DNA of 23,318 nt from a virus: IMG/VR virus record IMGVR_UViG_3300036862_000053, positions 1-23,318 of that record. One strand, written 5' to 3'. Every line of letters starts with the position of its first letter. Position 1 is the stretch's first letter. The notes below the pieces were generated by a model. It saw nothing but the letters and a program-made list of their open reading frames with translations, was not told the DNA's origin and searched no databases. Of the stretch, positions 21,255-23,318 are shown one piece after another. The position numbers and the translations under genes are program-made.

Positions 21255-21335
21255 ATGAGTGAAACCGACGCACTCATGGATAGGTTGTTGAGAGAGTTCT
21301 TTAACCGTCAGACCTGTGAGGGTAGGACACAGTAA
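21255..21335 (+). CDS. Very short candidate gene (26 aa)
   Basis: 26 residues (MSETDALMDRLLREFFNRQT and six more), starting three bases after the stop of the previous gene with no separate Shine-Dalgarno, so it would depend on re-initiation. An amphipathic helix. The fourth copy of the TGAG-TAGGACACA repeat lies within its end. It could equally be chance. Confidence 0.35.
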   Translation: MSETDALMDRLLREFFNRQTCEGRTQ

Positions 21336-21357
21336 GCACAAGCTTCCTTGGCGAGAC

Positions 21358-21492
21358 ATGGGCAATGTGAAAATGGATTGCATCCCTGAGTGGGGGCGTG
21401 TTGTAGAGGACACATTAAGCCACTCAGGCGTGCAATCCCGCACGATTAAGCCAACCATAGATCAACTGGAGACAGGGGCTCTGTTTGTGTGA
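21358..21492 (+). CDS. Small hypothetical protein (44 aa)
   Basis: 44 residues, MGNVKMDCIPEWGRVVEDTL at the start and TIDQLETGALFV at the end. The ATG lies 22 bases after the previous short frame, with only a weak GGCGAG ahead. Composition is reasonable for a small folded protein. Unrecognised. A TGCCC/GGGCA hairpin with a TTCA loop follows at 21510-21523, in the 120-base gap before the next gene. Confidence 0.5.
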   Translation: MGNVKMDCIPEWGRVVEDTLSHSGVQSRTIKPTIDQLETGALFV

Positions 21493-21612
21493 GTGCTTGT
21501 CGCGAAGCGTGCCCTTCAGGGCATTCCTAGCAATAGCCAAAGACACTCCCAACCCTTACGACTCTCGATAACAGATGATAGCATTGGCTTCCCAAAGAGG
21601 CTAGTAGATATC

Positions 21613-22281
21613 ATGACTAACCTAGACACAGCCGACACCCCTGAGGCGGAAGTTCCGTCAACGATGATTAAGTTTGCACTAAAGAATGGTGCAGGCGATG
21701 TCGAAGTTGATACCGCTCGTATCCCTGAGGATGTTTATCGCGAAGCGCTAATGCTTGGCCTTAAGTCCATCGGTGAGCGTGGGATGTCCAAGCTGACCAA
21801 AGAAGCCTATCCCGACGAGGCAGAGCGCAAGGCCGCAATCAAGGCCAAAGCCCTTGCCAACATCGAGGATGCATATGCCGGAAAGACCAAGATCACTGGT
21901 CAGAAGGCAGTGAAAAAGGCTTCCGGTGCAGTGATGACTGAGGCAATGCGACTGGCCCGAAACCTGATCAAGGACGCCATGAAGGCGAACAAGATCAAGA
22001 TTTCGACGGTCAAAGCCTCGGCAATCACCGCTGCGGCCAAGACGTACCTGGACGAAAACCCGGATGTCCTTGCGCAGGCTGAGGCCAACCTCAAACAGCG
22101 TGAGGAAACCCCGATCAAGATCGACATCAAGTCGTTGATCAAGGTCGATCCGGAGTTGGTTGCCAAGGACGAAGCGAAGAAGGCCAAGGCAAAGGCAGAC
22201 AAGCCCTTATCGGCAAAGCAAGCTGGCAAGGTCCAGCCGCGAGCCAAGGGTTCGAAGCCCCAGCCGCAAGCAACGGCATAA
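21613..22281 (+). CDS. Lysine/alanine-rich hypothetical protein, possible nucleic-acid binder (222 aa)
   Basis: 222 residues from the ATG at 21613; the frame is open to a GTG at 21493 but that part looks non-coding. Residues 15-60 form a mixed beta/alpha region (STMIKFALKNGAGDVEVDTA, then EALMLGLKSIGERGMSKL). Residues 60-170 are strongly helical and charged (AIKAKALANIEDAYAGKTK, LARNLIKDAMKANKIK). The last 35 residues are a Lys/Ala/Pro tail (KKAKAKADKPLSAKQAGKV) like those of histone-like and DNA-condensing proteins. A nucleoid- or replication-associated role is inferred from composition only; no recognised domain. Confidence 0.75.
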   Translation: MTNLDTADTPEAEVPSTMIKFALKNGAGDVEVDTARIPEDVYREALMLGLKSIGERGMSKLTKEAYPDEAERKAAIKAKALANIEDAYAGKTKITGQKAVKKASGAVMTEAMRLARNLIKDAMKANKIKISTVKASAITAAAKTYLDENPDVLAQAEANLKQREETPIKIDIKSLIKVDPELVAKDEAKKAKAKADKPLSAKQAGKVQPRAKGSKPQPQATA

Positions 22282-22363
22282 GGCAGCCGCCCCCGGGCCG
22301 GTCCTAGCCGAAGTATGTGAATAATCGCAGTGAGTAATAGGAACCCCATGCAATGGGGACACA

Positions 22364-22462
22364 TTGAGTACGCAAGACGTGGATGTCAGCCCTAAGCAAG
22401 GCGATTCACTGATCTGCTCGGTGGCAAAGCCTAGGATCACTGCGATGCACTTGCTGAGGTAG
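22364..22462 (+). CDS. Possible leader peptide frame (32 aa, TTG start)
   Basis: A TTG-start frame (MSTQDVDVSPKQGDSLICSV and twelve more, read with fMet) with GGGGAC ahead. It ends in a TAG at 22460-22462, inside the 5' arm of the alternative hairpins that follow. It may be a leader peptide or chance; no similarity recognised. Confidence 0.25.
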   Translation: MSTQDVDVSPKQGDSLICSVAKPRITAMHLLR

Positions 22463-22497
22463 CTGTACTGCCTCTGATTACCTCCGACTTAGCTACC
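22456..22497 (+). promoter_or_regulatory. Two mutually exclusive RNA stems
   Basis: GAGGTA (22456-22461) can pair with TACCTC (22479-22484), or GGTAGCT (22458-22464) can pair with AGCTACC (22491-22497). They share GGTA, so only one stem can form at a time. This is the layout of an RNA switch or attenuator, but no U-run follows the second stem. Confidence 0.4.
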
Positions 22498-22645
22498 CTG
22501 AGTGAGCAATGAGAATGCCTTGGCAATTGAAGGCCATAGCCCCACAATCTCAGGATCACTCAGGTTTCTTTCGCAAAGGCAGCCATAAGCAAGGCAATGC
22601 CTTCATAGATGGCTGTGAACGCAAACCCTAACAAAGGACATTGTT

Positions 22646-23318
22646 ATGTCTCCGACCGTAAACAACTTCGTCCACGATCTCGTGGCAATGGCCAAGGCCA
22701 TGGAAGATCTTCCGGTGGTGCAAGCGGAACTTGAGTCCGCCAAGGCTATGATCGACAACCAATCCCTGCACATCCAGCGCCTTGAGCTTCGACTAATCGA
22801 CCGTGCAAGCGAAGCTGACGCCCTCAATGCCAACATCCGCAAGTTGGAGGCAGAGCGTGATGACGCCGAGCTTCGGTTTCTCGAAGCTGATGACAAGCTC
22901 TCTGGCATCGTTCGCTTGGTCAAAGATCAGGCGTCGGCTTTGGGGTTGTTCGTGCAGGCGATCGAGCCCCAACCAGCAGTGACTGAGCCCACCCCGATCG
23001 AAACCCATGGTGACGCCTCGAACATCGACAGCGTTAGCACCGGCCCTGTGGAGGTGGCCAAAATGGACCCCGGACCTGCGTCTTGGGACGCCATCACCTC
23101 GCCAAGCACTGCCCCCGACGCCTCGGCTGTGTCCGACGCAGACGTTGCATCTTCGACCACGCCGGGTGAGCTTTACCATCAGGATACCCAAGCGGCTGAC
23201 GCTTCGGAGGTAGCGTCCCCGTCGGACCCTATTGCGAACGAGGCTGGACATTCTTCGGCAAGCGCTGTGTCTGGTGTGGACCATTCTGCCACCGCTGGGG
23301 TTAGCGTGCAGCCGGACC
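22646..23318 (+). CDS. Coiled-coil protein with low-complexity tail (partial)
   Basis: 224 complete codons, open to the right edge. ATG at 22646 with AAAGGA 8 bases upstream. Residues 1-95 are a long coiled coil (MAKAMEDLPVVQAELESAKA, then LRLIDRASEADALNANIRKL and EAERDDAELRFLEADDKL). From about residue 110 it is an Ala/Ser/Asp/Pro/Thr-rich, acidic, disordered region with few hydrophobic residues. No signal peptide. Such elongated helical plus disordered proteins in phages are often scaffolds or replication accessory proteins, but this one is unrecognised. The AACAA/TTGTT bases around the Shine-Dalgarno could partly sequester it. Confidence 0.75.
   Translation, partial: MSPTVNNFVHDLVAMAKAMEDLPVVQAELESAKAMIDNQSLHIQRLELRLIDRASEADALNANIRKLEAERDDAELRFLEADDKLSGIVRLVKDQASALGLFVQAIEPQPAVTEPTPIETHGDASNIDSVSTGPVEVAKMDPGPASWDAITSPSTAPDASAVSDADVASSTTPGELYHQDTQAADASEVASPSDPIANEAGHSSASAVSGVDHSATAGVSVQPD

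Larger units (their letters stand above)
19401..21331 (+). repeat. Dispersed TGAGATAGGACAC repeat (4 copies)
   Basis: Copies at 19401-19413, 20266-20280, 20449-20463 and a variant (TGAGGGTAGGACACA) at 21317-21331. Copies 2 and 3 share 16 identical bases and start with the TGA of a gene. The AGGA inside acts as a ribosome binding site for copies 1 and 2, whereas copy 3 has no start codon at normal distance. This looks like a duplicated stop/RBS junction. Confidence 0.6.
22282..22645 (+). other. Noncoding stretch with hairpins and a possible leader frame
   Basis: 364 bases between two plus-strand genes. Contains a CCCCAT/ATGGGG hairpin (22344-22358, 3-base loop), a possible 32-codon TTG-start frame (22364-22462), two mutually exclusive stems at 22456-22497, a second AAGGC/GCCTT hairpin near 22589-22603, and repeated AGGATCACT (22432 and 22551) and TAAGCAAGGC (22393 and 22585) words. 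No tRNA or clear promoter seen. Confidence 0.6.

Noticed and set aside
1-23318. CRISPR arrays, insertion sequences, integrase and attachment sites
   Set aside because: No regularly spaced repeats, no transposase or recombinase motifs and no tRNA-type attachment site were seen on either strand.

Overview
The window is a stretch of a tailed-phage (or prophage) genome, most likely a podovirus. Its capsid module resembles that of Bordetella phage BPP-1 and Salmonella phage epsilon15: a GP7/Bbp17-like coat protein, a Bbp16-like cement protein and a Bbp19-like protein. These sit beside a T7-type head-tail connector (portal) and a T7 gp11-type tail tubular protein A. Sigma70-like promoters and Sec signal peptides ending AxA-Q point to a Gram-negative host. 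An alphaproteobacterial host is my inference from the style of the fibre proteins, not something the sequence proves. No integrase, polymerase or lysis enzyme is visible, so lifestyle cannot be decided here.

Left arm (1-18.5 kb, minus strand): one very compact late operon, read right to left. It appears to start at a near-consensus promoter at 18480-18507. Order: GIY-YIG nuclease, terminase small and large subunits, three small proteins, portal, two small proteins, Bbp19-like protein, scaffold, coat protein, cement protein, a surface/fibre block (10.2-3.0 kb), five small proteins, tail tubular protein A and a partial FCCH-type tail protein running off the left end. Most genes are joined by TAATG or ATGA overlaps, so translation is probably coupled throughout. 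Several genes of fewer than 60 codons are included.

The surface block is the most unusual part. Five of its proteins (9702-10202, 9250-9690, 7730-8134, 6037-7743, 3012-4856) begin with Sec signal peptides and each contains an even number of cysteines. They flank a polytopic membrane protein of the O-antigen ligase/polymerase (Wzy_C) type. Together they look like a phage-encoded, exported, cell-surface remodelling or fibre-export module embedded among virion genes.

Control region (18.5-19.42 kb): a small minus-strand gene closed by an intrinsic-type terminator, then about 0.5 kb without a gene. It holds a long imperfect inverted repeat (31-bp arms) and four copies of a CCTAGCG motif, one of them in the spacer of a strong rightward promoter. 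This is probably the divergent regulatory switch of the phage.

Right arm (19.42-23.32 kb, plus strand): small, mostly unrecognised early-type genes with longer noncoding, hairpin-rich gaps, a repeated stop/Shine-Dalgarno cassette (TGAGATAGGACAC), a 222-residue lysine-rich protein and a partial coiled-coil protein running off the right end.
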